Positions 8,132 through 20,212 of a stretch of 64,000 nt of DNA are shown here, piece by piece. Within the stretch, counting starts at the first letter, position 1. The number at the start of each line of letters is the position of its first letter. The position numbers and the translations under genes were made by a program. Source of the DNA: Arthrobacter celericrescens. GTDB taxonomy: Bacteria; Actinomycetota; Actinomycetes; Actinomycetales; Micrococcaceae. Location of the stretch: contig NZ_QYLP01000023.1 in NCBI RefSeq assembly GCF_003614925.1, positions 1 to 64,000 on the forward strand, given 5' to 3'. Under the pieces are notes generated by a model that worked only from the letters and a program-made list of their open reading frames with translations, searched no databases and was not told where the DNA came from.

Positions 8132-8932
8132 TTGACGAAGGATTCGAAGAACCACAAGAACGCCCCGCTGATCGGGATCGACATCGGCGGTACCGGCATC
8201 AAGGGCGGGATCGTGGACCTGAAGAAGGGCAAGCTCGTCGGTGAGCGCTTCCGGATCCCCACCCCGCAGCCGGCCACCCCGGAGGCCGTTGCCGACGTCG
8301 TGGCCGAGATCGTCAAGGAACTCTCCGGCCGTCCCGACGCACCGGCGGAAGGCTCGCCGGTCGGCGTCACCTTCCCCGGCATCATCCAGCACGGCGTGGT
8401 CCGCTCGGCAGCGAACGTGGACAAGTCCTGGCTGGAGACCGACGTCGACAAGCTGTTCAGCGACCGCCTGGGCCGCCCGGTCGAGGTCATCAACGACGCC
8501 GACGCCGCCGGCCTCGCCGAGGCCCGCTACGGTGCCGGTGAAGGCGTGGACGGGACCGTGCTGGTGATCACCCTCGGCACCGGGATCGGTTCCGCCTTCA
8601 TTTTCAACGGCCAGCTGGTCCCCAACGCCGAACTCGGCCACCTCGAGGTCGACGGCCACGACGCCGAAACCAAGGCCTCAGCCGTCGCCCGCGAGCGGGA
8701 CGGCCTGAGCTGGGACGAGTACGGGGTCAAGCTCAACCGCTACATGCAGCACGTCGAGTTCCTCTTCTCCCCCGAACTCTTCATCATCGGCGGCGGGATT
8801 TCGAAGCGCTCGGACGAATACTTCCCGCACCTGCAGCTGCGGACCAAGATCGTCACGGCCGAACTGAAGAACGACGCCGGAATCGTCGGCGCCGCCCTCG
8901 AAGTCGCCGTCCACCACAAGCTCGTCAAGTAG
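8132..8932 (+). CDS. ppgK: Polyphosphate glucokinase (ROK family)
   Basis: A 266-residue protein that phosphorylates glucose using inorganic polyphosphate or ATP, as known for actinobacterial PpgK. The phosphate-1 motif [15 protein letters not shown] starts near residue 14. The family-specific segment [18 protein letters not shown] and the sugar-binding [14 protein letters not shown] follow, then LGTGIGSA and IIGGGISK. It lacks the CxCGxxGC zinc motif of typical ROK repressors and glucokinases, as expected for PpgK. The start is taken as the TTG at 8132 because it gives the usual family N terminus, and the open frame upstream is not conserved-looking. The ribosome binding site is weak (AAGAACGGA). 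Confidence 0.9.
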   Translation: MTKDSKNHKNAPLIGIDIGGTGIKGGIVDLKKGKLVGERFRIPTPQPATPEAVADVVAEIVKELSGRPDAPAEGSPVGVTFPGIIQHGVVRSAANVDKSWLETDVDKLFSDRLGRPVEVINDADAAGLAEARYGAGEGVDGTVLVITLGTGIGSAFIFNGQLVPNAELGHLEVDGHDAETKASAVARERDGLSWDEYGVKLNRYMQHVEFLFSPELFIIGGGISKRSDEYFPHLQLRTKIVTAELKNDAGIVGAALEVAVHHKLVK

Positions 8933-8992
8933 CCGCCCGGTCCGCGGCTTGCGCTGGAATCGTCACAGGCGCAAGCTGCGGCCGACATGGTG

Positions 8993-9032
8993 CCGGTGGT
9001 GGCAGGGGCTTCCCCTCCGCCGCCACCACCGG
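8993..9032. terminator. Convergent hairpin terminator between ppgK and nrdR
   Basis: An 11-bp stem, CCGGTGGTGGC (8993-9003) with GCCACCACCGG (9022-9032), carries an inner GGGG/CCCC pairing. It sits between two converging genes. The T tract is poor on both strands (plus: AGTCTTTC), so termination strength is uncertain. Confidence 0.55.
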
Positions 9033-9046
9033 AGTCTTTCAGAGAG

Positions 9047-9556
9047 CTACTGGGAGCCCTTGGCGCCGGCTTTGCTCCGGCCGGCCTTCCCCGCGGTATC
9101 CTGCCCAAGCTGGGCCTCTTCACGGAGCAGGGCGATGGCGGATTCGAAGTCTTCGAGGGATTCGAAGGCCTGGTAGACGCTTGCGAAGCGGAGGTAGGCG
9201 ACCTGGTCGAGCTTCTGCAGCGGACCGAGGATGGCGAGGCCCACCTGGTGGGCGTCGATCTCTGCGGCGCCGGAGGCCCGGATGTTCTCCTCGACCTCCT
9301 GGGCGAGCATGGCGAGGTCGTCCTCGGTGACGGGACGGCCCTGGCAGGCTTTGCGGACGCCGTTGATGATCTTGCTCCGACTGAACGGTTCGCCGACACC
9401 TGAACGCTTCACGACGGACAGGCTGGTGGTCTCCACCGTGGTGAACCGGCGGCCGCATTCGGGGCACTGCCGGCGGCGCCGGATCGAGGAGCCGTCTTCG
9501 GCCATGCGGCTGTCCACCACCCGGGAGTCGGGGTTACGGCAAAACGGGCAATACAC
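9047..9556 (-). CDS. nrdR: Transcriptional repressor NrdR
   Basis: A 169-residue regulator of ribonucleotide reductase genes. The N-terminal zinc ribbon has Cys3, Cys6, Cys31 and Cys34 (CPFC and CPEC). The [13 protein letters not shown] stretch is the DNA-binding region. An ATP-cone follows at about residues 48-138 ([20 protein letters not shown] and onward) and senses ATP/dATP. The C-terminal tail is Lys/Gly/Ala-rich and variable. The ATG at 9556 is preceded by a purine-rich GGAGAGGGAGG. Two NrdR-like palindromes lie about 135-170 bp upstream, suggesting autoregulation. hisD lies upstream on the same strand. Confidence 0.95.
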   Translation of the reverse strand: MYCPFCRNPDSRVVDSRMAEDGSSIRRRRQCPECGRRFTTVETTSLSVVKRSGVGEPFSRSKIINGVRKACQGRPVTEDDLAMLAQEVEENIRASGAAEIDAHQVGLAILGPLQKLDQVAYLRFASVYQAFESLEDFESAIALLREEAQLGQDTAGKAGRSKAGAKGSQ

Positions 9557-9690
9557 GCCGGCCTCCCTCTCCTGGTGCTGATCCTGCCTGGCGCCCGGCC
9601 AGGTACAGCCGGAAACGCGAATGGTGGCGGAAGCAATGCTTCCGCCATCATTTTACGTTCGGACACGGGCTAATGACAAGCATGTAATTA

Positions 9691-9723
9691 CTACATGTAG
9701 TGCCGCCCACCGTATATGTAGTG
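9691..9723 (-). promoter_or_regulatory. Paired NrdR-like boxes upstream of nrdR
   Basis: CACTACATGTAGT on the minus strand (near 9691-9702) is a palindrome containing ATGTAGTG (9695-9702 on plus). The same octamer recurs at 9716-9723 within TATATGTAGTG. The repeat interval is 21 bp, two helical turns, which is the usual arrangement of NrdR box pairs. A weaker third half-site, ATGTAATT, starts at 9682. The boxes lie immediately after the hisD stop and ahead of nrdR. Assignment to NrdR is by motif resemblance and position. Confidence 0.6.
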
Positions 9724-9725
9724 CT

Positions 9726-11099
9726 TTATGCCCCGGCGAAGCGGATTGTCACGGCGTCGCCGTGGCCGGGAAGATCCTCGGCTCCCGCCAGGCTCACGAT
9801 GTGCCGGCTGACCTCTTCCAGCGCCTGCCGGTTGTAGTTGATGAGCTGCACGGCGCGTAGGAAGGTGGTGACGTTGAGGCCCGAGGAGAACGCCGCCGTG
9901 CCGCTCGTGGGCAGCACGTGGTTGGAGCCGGCGCAGTAGTCGCCGAGGCTGACGGGGCTGTAGTCGCCGACGAAGATGGCGCCGGCGTTGCGGATCCGCG
10001 CGGCGACCGCCGGCGCGTCCGCCGTCATGATTTCCAGGTGTTCGGCCGCGTAGGCGTCGCACACCGCGATCCCCTGCTCCAGGTTGTCTACCAGCACGAC
10101 GCCGGACTGCGGCCCCGAAAGGGCGGTCACTACGCGTTCGCCGTGCTTGGTCCGGGCCGCCTGGCGCTTGAGCTCGGCGTCCACGGCCGCCGCCAACTCC
10201 GGCGAGTCCGTGACGAGCACGGATGCGGCTTTCGGGTCGTGCTCGGCCTGGCTGATGAGGTCGGCGGCGACCAGTTCGGGGCGGGCCGTGCCGTCGGCCA
10301 GGATGGCGATTTCGGTGGTGCCGGCCTCGGAGTCGATGCCCACCACGCCCTTGACGAGGCGCTTGGCCGTCGCCACGAAGATGTTGCCGGGACCGGTGAC
10401 GACGTCCACCGGCTCCAGCGCTTCCTCGCCGTCGGCGCCCGGAACACCGTAGGCAAAGGCGGCCACAGCCTGGGCGCCGCCGATGGCGTAGACCTCGTCG
10501 ATGCCGAGCAACGCCGCGGCAGCCAGGATGGTGGGGTGCGGCAGGCCGCCGAACTCTTTCTGCGGCGGCGAGGCGAGGGCCACCGAGGGGACACCGGCCG
10601 CCTGGGCGGGAACCACGTTCATGATCACGGACGACGGGTAGACCGCCAGGCCGCCGGGCACGTACAGCCCGACCCGGCCCACCGGCACCCAGTTCTGGCT
10701 GACGACGGCACCGTCGCCGAGTTCGACGTCGACGTCCGCCGGGCGCTGGGCGACGGCGAACTGCCGGGCACGGCTGATGGACTCCTCCAGTGCCGAACGG
10801 ACGGCGGGCTCGAGGTTCTCCAGGGCGTCGGCGAGTGCCGCTGCCGGGACCCGGGGGTGGGACTGCTCGACGCCGTCGAACGCCAGGGCGAATTCGCCCA
10901 GCGCCGCGAAACCACGGGAGCGGACGGCCGCGATGATGTCCAGGACCTTTTGTTCGGCGTCGGCCACCGTCTGATGCTGCGCCCGCGGCACGGCGGCACG
11001 CAGTTCCGCGAGGGAAAGGGCGCGGCCCCGCAGGTCGATGCTGCGGAAGACGAGGGAGTCGGTAACAGTGGCGGCTGGGTTCTCCGGAGAAATGGTCAC
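9726..11099 (-). CDS. hisD: Histidinol dehydrogenase
   Basis: A 457-residue zinc enzyme that oxidises L-histidinol to L-histidine in two NAD-dependent steps. Family motifs include [10 protein letters not shown], the NAD region [28 protein letters not shown], the zinc and catalytic segments QAEHDP and AEHLEIMT, and [11 protein letters not shown] near the C terminus. The start is a GTG at 11099. TAAAAT (11106-11111) lies six bases before it, so the mRNA is probably leaderless. That -10 contains the TAA stop of the upstream membrane-protein gene. hisD is usually first in a his operon, but no other his gene follows here, and nrdR comes next. Confidence 0.95.
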   Translation of the reverse strand: MTISPENPAATVTDSLVFRSIDLRGRALSLAELRAAVPRAQHQTVADAEQKVLDIIAAVRSRGFAALGEFALAFDGVEQSHPRVPAAALADALENLEPAVRSALEESISRARQFAVAQRPADVDVELGDGAVVSQNWVPVGRVGLYVPGGLAVYPSSVIMNVVPAQAAGVPSVALASPPQKEFGGLPHPTILAAAALLGIDEVYAIGGAQAVAAFAYGVPGADGEEALEPVDVVTGPGNIFVATAKRLVKGVVGIDSEAGTTEIAILADGTARPELVAADLISQAEHDPKAASVLVTDSPELAAAVDAELKRQAARTKHGERVVTALSGPQSGVVLVDNLEQGIAVCDAYAAEHLEIMTADAPAVAARIRNAGAIFVGDYSPVSLGDYCAGSNHVLPTSGTAAFSSGLNVTTFLRAVQLINYNRQALEEVSRHIVSLAGAEDLPGHGDAVTIRFAGA

Positions 11100-11108
11100 C
11101 CGGCCATT

Positions 11109-11669
11109 TTAGTGTGCCTGGTCGCCGGTCCGTGTTCCGCGGCCCAGCAGGCTGAACAGGTTGTAAAGGAACGCCAGCAGCGCGACCGTGAAGGGCCAGA
11201 CGATCAGGACGACGGCGGAACGGAGGGTGAAGCCGTCCTCGCCCGCGGGAACAGCCCCGGTGGGTCCCCACCATCCTGCGGCCAGCAGCCCCACCTGCCA
11301 GGCCGCGGCCGATCCGGCCAGTCCCCCGGCGGCAGCCAGGAAGGTGCGCAGCGCGCGGCCTTGCTCCGGCCGGCTCGAATCGAGCAACACGGCCGTGAAA
11401 CAGCCCGCCAGCAGCAGCAAGGCGGCGAGCACGAGGTCCCGGGGAAGCCGCGTCAGCGGTGTCGAGGGATCCCCGAGGGCCGGGTCCCGGGTGAGCAGGT
11501 TGGCTCCGCCCGGGGCGAGCAGCCACCAGGCGATGCCGAGCAGGATCCCGGCGGCCGCGGGAACCACAAGCCATGCCCAGGTGCGGCTGCGGCGTACGGC
11601 TTCCCCGCCGACGTCGGCAGGGATCCCGTTCCAGGCCGCTCCGGTGCTCTCATACGCAGGCAGGGTCAT
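11109..11669 (-). CDS. Hypothetical four-segment membrane protein
   Basis: A 186-residue protein with four hydrophobic segments, at roughly residues 30-52, 83-103, 114-137 and 151-172 from the chosen start. The first loop is Pro/Leu-rich (GGANLLTRDPALGDPSTPL) and probably outside. I do not recognise the family. The ATG at 11669 is preferred because TAATGT sits seven bases upstream, another leaderless-type arrangement. The ATG at 11690 (MNVNVASM) is also possible. Its stop codon lies within the predicted hisD promoter, so the two genes may be partly coupled. It diverges from the flavin reductase gene. Confidence 0.7.
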   Translation of the reverse strand: MTLPAYESTGAAWNGIPADVGGEAVRRSRTWAWLVVPAAAGILLGIAWWLLAPGGANLLTRDPALGDPSTPLTRLPRDLVLAALLLLAGCFTAVLLDSSRPEQGRALRTFLAAAGGLAGSAAAWQVGLLAAGWWGPTGAVPAGEDGFTLRSAVVLIVWPFTVALLAFLYNLFSLLGRGTRTGDQAH

Positions 11670-11800
11670 GGATGCCACATTAACATTCATTGCGTCTGCC
11701 GCCGCAACGCGGCCCCGCAGGCATACCCGGAATACCTCCTTGAGGGTCCGTGGGAATACGCTGATTCCACGAGCACATCGACTTTGAGCAGGAGCTGGCC

Positions 11801-12304
11801 ATGGCTGCGGACACCCCGTCCTTCGTGGGAACCTTCAGGGAAATGTTCCGCCGGCACGCCGCGGGCGTCGCGATCATCACCGCGAACCTGAACGGCAGGC
11901 CCTTCGGTTTCACCGCGACCTCGGTGGCATCGCTGTCCGCCGAGCCGCCCCGCTTCACCTTCAACATGTCGCGCAGCTCCAGTTCCTGGCCGGCCGTGGC
12001 GAACTCGACCTACATCGGCCTGCACATGCTCGGCCACGAAAACGAAGCCCTCGCGGACCGCTTCGCCCGCGGCGGCGGGGAGCGGTTCGAGGGCGACCAT
12101 TGGGAGCCGGGCCCCTTCGAGGTACCGCTGCTGAAGAACGTCACCGGGTGGCTCATCGGGAAGATCCAAATGCGGCTTTCCTTCGAGAACAACGCGGTGG
12201 TCGTCGTCGAGGTGGTGGACGGGCAGGTGGGCGAGGACGGCAGCCCGCTGCTGTACCACTCGGGCACCTACGGACAGCCGGTCCCGCTCGACTACGAAAT
12301 CTGA
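11801..12304 (+). CDS. Flavin reductase domain protein
   Basis: A 167-residue protein of the FMN-binding split-barrel, flavin reductase-like family. RRHAAGVAIITANLNGRPFG leads into FTATSVASLSAEPPRFTFNM, the flavin-contacting segment, and the protein ends in SPLLYHSGTYG. Such proteins commonly reduce FMN or FAD with NAD(P)H for a partner monooxygenase, but no monooxygenase gene is nearby, so its partner and physiological role are unknown. CAGGAGC precedes the ATG at 11801. The gene stands alone and converges on dnaE. Confidence 0.85.
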   Translation: MAADTPSFVGTFREMFRRHAAGVAIITANLNGRPFGFTATSVASLSAEPPRFTFNMSRSSSSWPAVANSTYIGLHMLGHENEALADRFARGGGERFEGDHWEPGPFEVPLLKNVTGWLIGKIQMRLSFENNAVVVVEVVDGQVGEDGSPLLYHSGTYGQPVPLDYEI

Positions 12305-12329
12305 GCCCGGCCGCCCGCCAAACGGTCCG

Positions 12330-12352
12330 TCCCGCCTAGCTGTCCATCCCGC

Positions 12353-12363
<11 letters not shown>
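12330..12363. repeat. 17-bp tandem duplication across the dnaE stop codon
   Basis: TCCCGCCTAGCTGTCCA occurs at 12330-12346 and again, identically, at 12347-12363. The right-hand copy contains the dnaE stop (12353-12355) and last codons. The left-hand copy repeats them just beyond the end of the gene, which is consistent with a short slippage duplication. Confidence 0.85.
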
Positions 12364-15913
<3,550 letters not shown>

Positions 15914-15919
15914 GACAGT

Positions 15920-16543
15920 CTACCTTCGAGGCGCCGGGCCGTCCCCGCCGTCGTCGGGTGCCCGGCGGAGCAGCACAGCGGCGGCCGCACCTTCGGCGAG
16001 GTAGAACACGAAGGGCGGGATGTCCTTGGTGGCCGCGAGCACTGCGGCGGACGCGGCGGATGATCCGCCCAGCACGAGGGCAGTGCGCGTCGGGCGCGGG
16101 GCAGGCAGCGCGGCGAAGGCGCCGGCCAGCGCCGCAAGTGCGGCGACGTGCGACCAGGCGTAAGCGGTGAATGGCAGCCAGGAGCCCCTGCGGTAGGCGA
16201 AACGTTCGACGTCGCTCCCCCGGTCCGCCAGGCACCAGACGAACATCGGGGCACCTGCGAGCAGTGCGGCGGCCGCCGTTCCGGCGAGGGCCCGTGCCCG
16301 CCCGCGGGGAAATTCCCTTGCCAGGGCCGCGAAGGCCACCGGCACGGCCGCCGTCCCCATCGCGGCCACGTGCTGCCCGGCCACCCACCTTCCGCCTGAG
16401 CGTTGGAGGATCTCGAGGCGCCGTGCCGGGTCCGCGGTGGTGTAGACGCGCTGGGCCGGCGTGATGCCGGCAAACCAGATGACCGTACCGGCGATCACCG
16501 CCGCCGCCGGCCGGGAAAGGGTTCCACGATGGTTTGTATGCAT
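15920..16543 (-). CDS. Hypothetical membrane protein upstream of dnaE
   Basis: A 207-residue protein with about five hydrophobic segments (roughly residues 14-30, 61-78, 87-106, 128-150 and 157-190). I do not recognise a family; QRVYTTADPARRLEIL is a loop between the first two segments. The ATG at 16543 is chosen because AGGAGG stands seven to eight bases before it. The frame is open 75 bases further upstream but without a ribosome binding site. It ends six bases before dnaE, so the two are likely cotranscribed. Confidence 0.7.
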   Translation of the reverse strand: MHTNHRGTLSRPAAAVIAGTVIWFAGITPAQRVYTTADPARRLEILQRSGGRWVAGQHVAAMGTAAVPVAFAALAREFPRGRARALAGTAAAALLAGAPMFVWCLADRGSDVERFAYRRGSWLPFTAYAWSHVAALAALAGAFAALPAPRPTRTALVLGGSSAASAAVLAATKDIPPFVFYLAEGAAAAVLLRRAPDDGGDGPAPRR

Positions 16544-16657
16544 ATCGTGCCTCCTGCCCTGCAGGCTGGATGGGCCAATGAATGCACTCACGCTAACCCC
16601 GCGCGGGGGCGGGGTCAACGGACCATGGGCCGGGTCCGGAAGTCGGGCCGCGGCGCC

Positions 16658-17584
16658 TCAGGCGTCACCGCTGGCCAGCAGGTCCAGGGCGAATTGCAGG
16701 TCCGAGGGGTACTGGCTGGTGACTTCCACCCAGTCACCGCTGCGGGGGTGGTTGAAGCCCAGCCTGCGGGCGTGCAGCCACTGCCGGGTGAGGCCAAGCG
16801 TGGCCGCCAGGCGCGGGTCGGCCCCGTAGGTGAGGTCCCCCGCGCAGGGGTGCCGCAGGGCCGCGAAGTGGACCCTGATCTGGTGGGTACGGCCGGTCTC
16901 CAGGTGCACCTCCACGAGGCTGGCCTTGCCGAAGGCTTCCAGGACCTCGTAGTGGGTCACCGAGGGACGCCCGTCCTCGATCACGGCGAAGCGCCAGTCG
17001 TGGCCCGGGTGGCGGCCGATCGGGGCGTCGATGGTGCCCTCGAGGGGTTCCGGCAGGCCCTGGACCACGGCGTGGTAGACCTTGTCCACGGTCCGTTCCT
17101 TGAAGGCGCGCTTGAGCACCGTGTAGGCGTGCTCGGTCTTGGCGACCACCATCACCCCGGAGGTTCCGACGTCGAGCCGGTGCACAATGCCGGCACGCTC
17201 GGCCGCGCCCGAGGTGGAGATCCGGTACCCAGCGCCGGCCAGGCCGCCGACGACGGTGGGGCCCACCCAGCCGGGCGAGGGATGAGCCGCAACTCCCACG
17301 GGTTTGTCGATGACGACAAAGTCCTCATCGTCCAGCAGGATGTTCAGGCCTTCCACTACTTCCTCCACGACTTCCAAGGGGTCCCGGCGCTCGGGAACGG
17401 TCACTGACAGAACGGAACCGGCGGTGAGCTTGGCGGATTTCGCCAGGACCGCCTTGCCCGCACGGACGTTGCCTTCGGCCAGCAGCAGTGCGGCGGCGGA
17501 GCGGGTGATGTCCATGAGCTTTGCCAGACCGGCGTCGGCGCGGGTGCCGGCCAGTTCTTCGGGTACTTCGAAGGTCTCAGGCAT
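16658..17584 (-). CDS. rluD: RluD-family 23S rRNA pseudouridine synthase
   Basis: A 308-residue protein that isomerises uridines in 23S rRNA. An N-terminal S4 RNA-binding domain spans about residues 12-75 ([20 protein letters not shown]). The catalytic core follows: [14 protein letters not shown], then [16 protein letters not shown] with the catalytic aspartate, then [19 protein letters not shown] near the end. The ATG at 17584 overlaps the lspA stop by eight bases (ATGCCTGA), which indicates translational coupling to lspA, the usual pairing. The exact target uridines cannot be told from sequence, so the RluD name is by family. Confidence 0.9.
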   Translation of the reverse strand: MPETFEVPEELAGTRADAGLAKLMDITRSAAALLLAEGNVRAGKAVLAKSAKLTAGSVLSVTVPERRDPLEVVEEVVEGLNILLDDEDFVVIDKPVGVAAHPSPGWVGPTVVGGLAGAGYRISTSGAAERAGIVHRLDVGTSGVMVVAKTEHAYTVLKRAFKERTVDKVYHAVVQGLPEPLEGTIDAPIGRHPGHDWRFAVIEDGRPSVTHYEVLEAFGKASLVEVHLETGRTHQIRVHFAALRHPCAGDLTYGADPRLAATLGLTRQWLHARRLGFNHPRSGDWVEVTSQYPSDLQFALDLLASGDA

Positions 17585-18218
17585 CGCCGGACGCTTCCCT
17601 GTCAGTGTCGGCACGGCCAGTGTCGGCACGGCCGGTGTCGGCTTCGTCTTGTCCGGCCGCGGGCTGCTTTGCCGCAGCCTGCTGCTTCGAACCGTCCAGC
17701 CCGATGCCACGCAGGGTCAGCAGGCAGATCACCACGACCGCGCTGACGACGGCGGAATCGGCGATGTTGAAGATCGCGAAGTTGGGCAGCTGGATGAAAT
17801 CGACCACGTGCCCCATGCCGAACGAGGGCTCCCGGAAGAGCCGGTCGGTCAGGTTGCCGAGGGCGCCGCCGAGCAGCAGCCCGAGGGCCAGGGACCACCA
17901 GATTGAGCCGAGCTTGCGCAGCTGGAAGAAGATGGCCACGGACACTCCGGCCATGACGAGCGTGAAGACCCAGGTGACGTTCTCGCCGATCGAGAAGGCC
18001 GCCCCGGAATTGCGGATGTAGTACCAATGCAGCAAGGGAGGCAGGACCGGAATGCGTTCGCCCTCCACCATGGTGCTGGTGACCCAGAGCTTGGTCAGCT
18101 GGTCAAAGGCGTAGGCGAAGGCCGCGAAGCCTGCGAAGAGCCAGAGCAGGCCCGGTCGCGGGGTCCGGCGAAGGGTGCGGTCCGGTTCCGTGGTACCGCT
18201 GGTGTGTTCGTCGCTCAT
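17577..18218 (-). CDS. lspA: Lipoprotein signal peptidase
   Basis: A 213-residue membrane aspartyl protease that cleaves signal peptides of diacylglyceryl-modified prolipoproteins. Four membrane segments are visible. Catalytic motifs are present: [21 protein letters not shown] (first aspartate) and [11 protein letters not shown] (second aspartate). The cytoplasmic tail of about 45 residues is hydrophilic and contains a repeated ADTGR unit encoded by 15-bp tandem repeats at 17605-17640. That tail is longer than in most LspA. rluD overlaps its end. A minus-strand terminator at 18264-18297 separates it from wag31. Confidence 0.95.
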   Translation of the reverse strand: MSDEHTSGTTEPDRTLRRTPRPGLLWLFAGFAAFAYAFDQLTKLWVTSTMVEGERIPVLPPLLHWYYIRNSGAAFSIGENVTWVFTLVMAGVSVAIFFQLRKLGSIWWSLALGLLLGGALGNLTDRLFREPSFGMGHVVDFIQLPNFAIFNIADSAVVSAVVVICLLTLRGIGLDGSKQQAAAKQPAAGQDEADTGRADTGRADTDREASGDA

Positions 18219-18263
18219 AGTGCTTTCATCCGGGGGCCGTGGGGTGCGCTGCTCTTAACAGCG

Positions 18264-18297
18264 AAAAACCGGTGGCCGAGGAGTCCTCAGCCACCGG
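18264..18297 (-). terminator. Terminator after wag31
   Basis: An 8-bp stem, CCGGTGGC (18269-18276) with GCCACCGG (18290-18297), has an inner GAGG/CCTC pairing and a run of five T on the minus strand (18264-18268). It closes the long dcw transcription unit before lspA. Confidence 0.85.
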
Positions 18298-18312
18298 CTT
18301 TCAGAATACTTG

Positions 18313-19029
18313 CTAGACCTCTGCGGCAGCTTCGCCGACCTCAGGGGCGGCCACGGAACCACGGGCGTCAAGGTCACGCAGCTGGCCTTCGATGTAGGCC
18401 TTCAGGCGGGAGCGGTAGTCGCGCTCGAAGCCGCGGAGCTGCTCGACCTTGCGCTCAAGGACGGAACGCTGCTGCTCGAGGGCACCCAGGATCTTGCGGG
18501 ACTTGTCCTGCGCGTCGTTGACGAGGGTGGAAGCTTCGATCTGCGCCTCGGCGATGATCTTTTCCTTCTGCTGCTCGCCATCGGCAACGTGCTTGTCGTG
18601 CATCTGCTGGGCCATTGCCAGCAGCCCGGCCGCGGACTCGGCGGAGGGGGAAGGCGAGGATGCTGCAGGGGTGGCAGCGGGAGCGGCAGGTGCGGCAGCC
18701 TGGGCCTTCTTCTTGGCTTCGGCTTCGGCGGCCTTGGCCTCGGCTTCAGCCTTTGCTTCGGCTTCTGCCTTGGCCTTGGCCTCTGCTTCCTTGTCGGCCT
18801 TGACCGGGGCGGGGACCTTCTCAACGACCGGTGCCGGGGTGGCGTTGGCGGCGACGGCGGTTCCGGCCTCGGCAAGCTTCTTGCGGAGCTCGTCATTCTC
18901 CTGGTTCAGGCGGCGCAGTTCGACGACGATCTCATCGAGGAAGTCATCGACCTCGTCCTGGTCGTAGCCTTCACGGAACTTAGTCGGCTGAAAGCGCTTG
19001 TTGACAACGTCTTCTGGCGTCAAAGCCAT
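18313..19029 (-). CDS. wag31: Cell-pole/septum scaffold DivIVA (Wag31)
   Basis: A 238-residue coiled-coil protein that marks curved membrane at poles and septa and directs wall synthesis. The conserved membrane-binding head is MALTPEDVVNKRFQPTKFRE and following (residues 1-40), leading into a first coil. Residues about 75-115 are an Ala/Glu/Lys repeat (EAKAKAEAEAK pattern), then an Ala/Pro-rich hinge to about residue 135. A second long coil spans about 137-220. GAGGTG precedes the ATG. Upstream lies an AT-rich 158-bp gap suited to its own promoter, and a terminator follows the gene. Confidence 0.96.
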   Translation of the reverse strand: MALTPEDVVNKRFQPTKFREGYDQDEVDDFLDEIVVELRRLNQENDELRKKLAEAGTAVAANATPAPVVEKVPAPVKADKEAEAKAKAEAEAKAEAEAKAAEAEAKKKAQAAAPAAPAATPAASSPSPSAESAAGLLAMAQQMHDKHVADGEQQKEKIIAEAQIEASTLVNDAQDKSRKILGALEQQRSVLERKVEQLRGFERDYRSRLKAYIEGQLRDLDARGSVAAPEVGEAAAEV

Positions 19030-19187
19030 CTGGTCACCTCGTTGGTCTAGTCAGGAGGCCTTCCGGCCGTTCAAAAACTACGGTACCTAAATATCATCTG
19101 ATTCCCCCAATTCAACACCCTTTGTCTTTAATCACGGGAACCGTGGCCTGGCGCGCCGGGTTTGCCGGGGTCCTGCCTACAAAGAAG

Positions 19188-19475
19188 CTACACCAGTGAC
19201 CAGGTGAATCCCATCGCAATGATCACCACGATGAAGACAATCAGGAATGCCAGGTCGAGGGAAACCGAGCCCAGCTGCAGGGGCGGAACCAGTCGGCGGA
19301 TCCGCTTGATGGGCGGGTCCGTCACGGAATAGACCACATGCGCCGTCACGAGCGCAGCGCCGCGCGGACGCCATTGCCGGGCAAACATCTGCACCAGGTC
19401 AAAGACAATCCTGACGATGAGGAAAATCTGGAACAGCAGCAATGCAATGTAAATAAGGCCAAAAACAATGCCCAC
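19188..19475 (-). CDS. yggT: YggT family membrane protein
   Basis: A 95-residue protein with two membrane segments (about 5-27 and 70-92) and a cytoplasmic loop containing the family signature VYSVTDPPIKRIRRLVPP. YggT proteins sit next to sepF and divIVA in many Gram-positive bacteria (Rv2146c in M. tuberculosis). A role in division or osmotic tolerance is suggested for the family, but the molecular function is unknown. The start is a GTG, with GAGGAG about 14 bases upstream, so the spacing is long. Confidence 0.9.
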   Translation of the reverse strand: MGIVFGLIYIALLLFQIFLIVRIVFDLVQMFARQWRPRGAALVTAHVVYSVTDPPIKRIRRLVPPLQLGSVSLDLAFLIVFIVVIIAMGFTWSLV

Positions 19476-19528
19476 GGCTTAGCTCAGTTCTCCTCGATCG
19501 CAAACGGCTGATGTTCTCTATTCCAACA

Positions 19529-19560
19529 CAGATGCCAGGCGGTTGCCCGCCTGGCATCTG
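19529..19560 (-). terminator. Perfect 14-bp hairpin between sepF and yggT
   Basis: CAGATGCCAGGCGG (19529-19542) pairs perfectly with CCGCCTGGCATCTG (19547-19560) around a 4-base loop. No T tract follows on either strand, so it may act as a transcript-stabilising or partial terminator structure rather than a full stop inside the cluster. Confidence 0.5.
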
Positions 19561-19579
19561 AAACGGCTGTGGCGGACCG

Positions 19580-20113
19580 TCAGCTTTGGTTGAAGAACGA
19601 GGCCTGTCCCTCGCTGGCCTTCTTGTCATCGCCGAGGACCTCGACGTACGACGGCGACAGCAGGAACACCTTGTTGGTGACCCGTTCGATGCTGCCGTGC
19701 AGGCCGAAGACGAGCCCGGCGGAGAAGTCCACGAGGCGCTTGGCGTCCGCCTCGCCCATGTCGGTGACGTTCATGATCACGGGGATCCCGTCCCGGAAGC
19801 TCTCGCCGATGATCTTGGCGTCATTGTAGGAGCGGGGGTGGACCGTGGTGATCTGGCGGAGTCCGGAGCTGTCTTCGCGGCTCGATGCCGCACGCTTGAT
19901 GGGTGTCACGGGGGCGCGGTATTCCTCTTCGGCGGCGGCTTGGGGTACTTCACGGACGGCTTCCCGGACAGGTGCGGGGGCGCGATACTCTTCCTGCTCG
20001 GCAGCGGCGGCGTGCTCCTCATCCCTCCGGGGCAGGTGGTGCTCAGACTCGTAGTGCTCATCGCCGTCGGCGAGCCCAAGATAAACCATTGTCTTGCGCA
20101 GTGCGCCAGCCAT
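19580..20113 (-). CDS. sepF: Cell division protein SepF
   Basis: A 177-residue protein that anchors FtsZ to the membrane, a role taken by FtsA in bacteria that have it. The N-terminal amphipathic membrane-targeting helix is [20 protein letters not shown] disordered acidic/Pro-rich linker with two EEYRAP repeats spans about residues 25-75. The SepF core runs from about 85 to 165 ([20 protein letters not shown] through [11 protein letters not shown]). The ATG at 20113 is chosen over one at 20125 because it gives the conserved membrane helix at the very N terminus. Confidence 0.95.
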   Translation of the reverse strand: MAGALRKTMVYLGLADGDEHYESEHHLPRRDEEHAAAAEQEEYRAPAPVREAVREVPQAAAEEEYRAPVTPIKRAASSREDSSGLRQITTVHPRSYNDAKIIGESFRDGIPVIMNVTDMGEADAKRLVDFSAGLVFGLHGSIERVTNKVFLLSPSYVEVLGDDKKASEGQASFFNQS

Positions 20114-20212
20114 GCTGGACTCCAATCGTGTCTGCAGTTGGCGGGCCGCCCGTGGCTTGACATGGATGCCTTGACATGGATGCGCAGGCCCGTCGCTTCC
20201 AATACTTTGACG

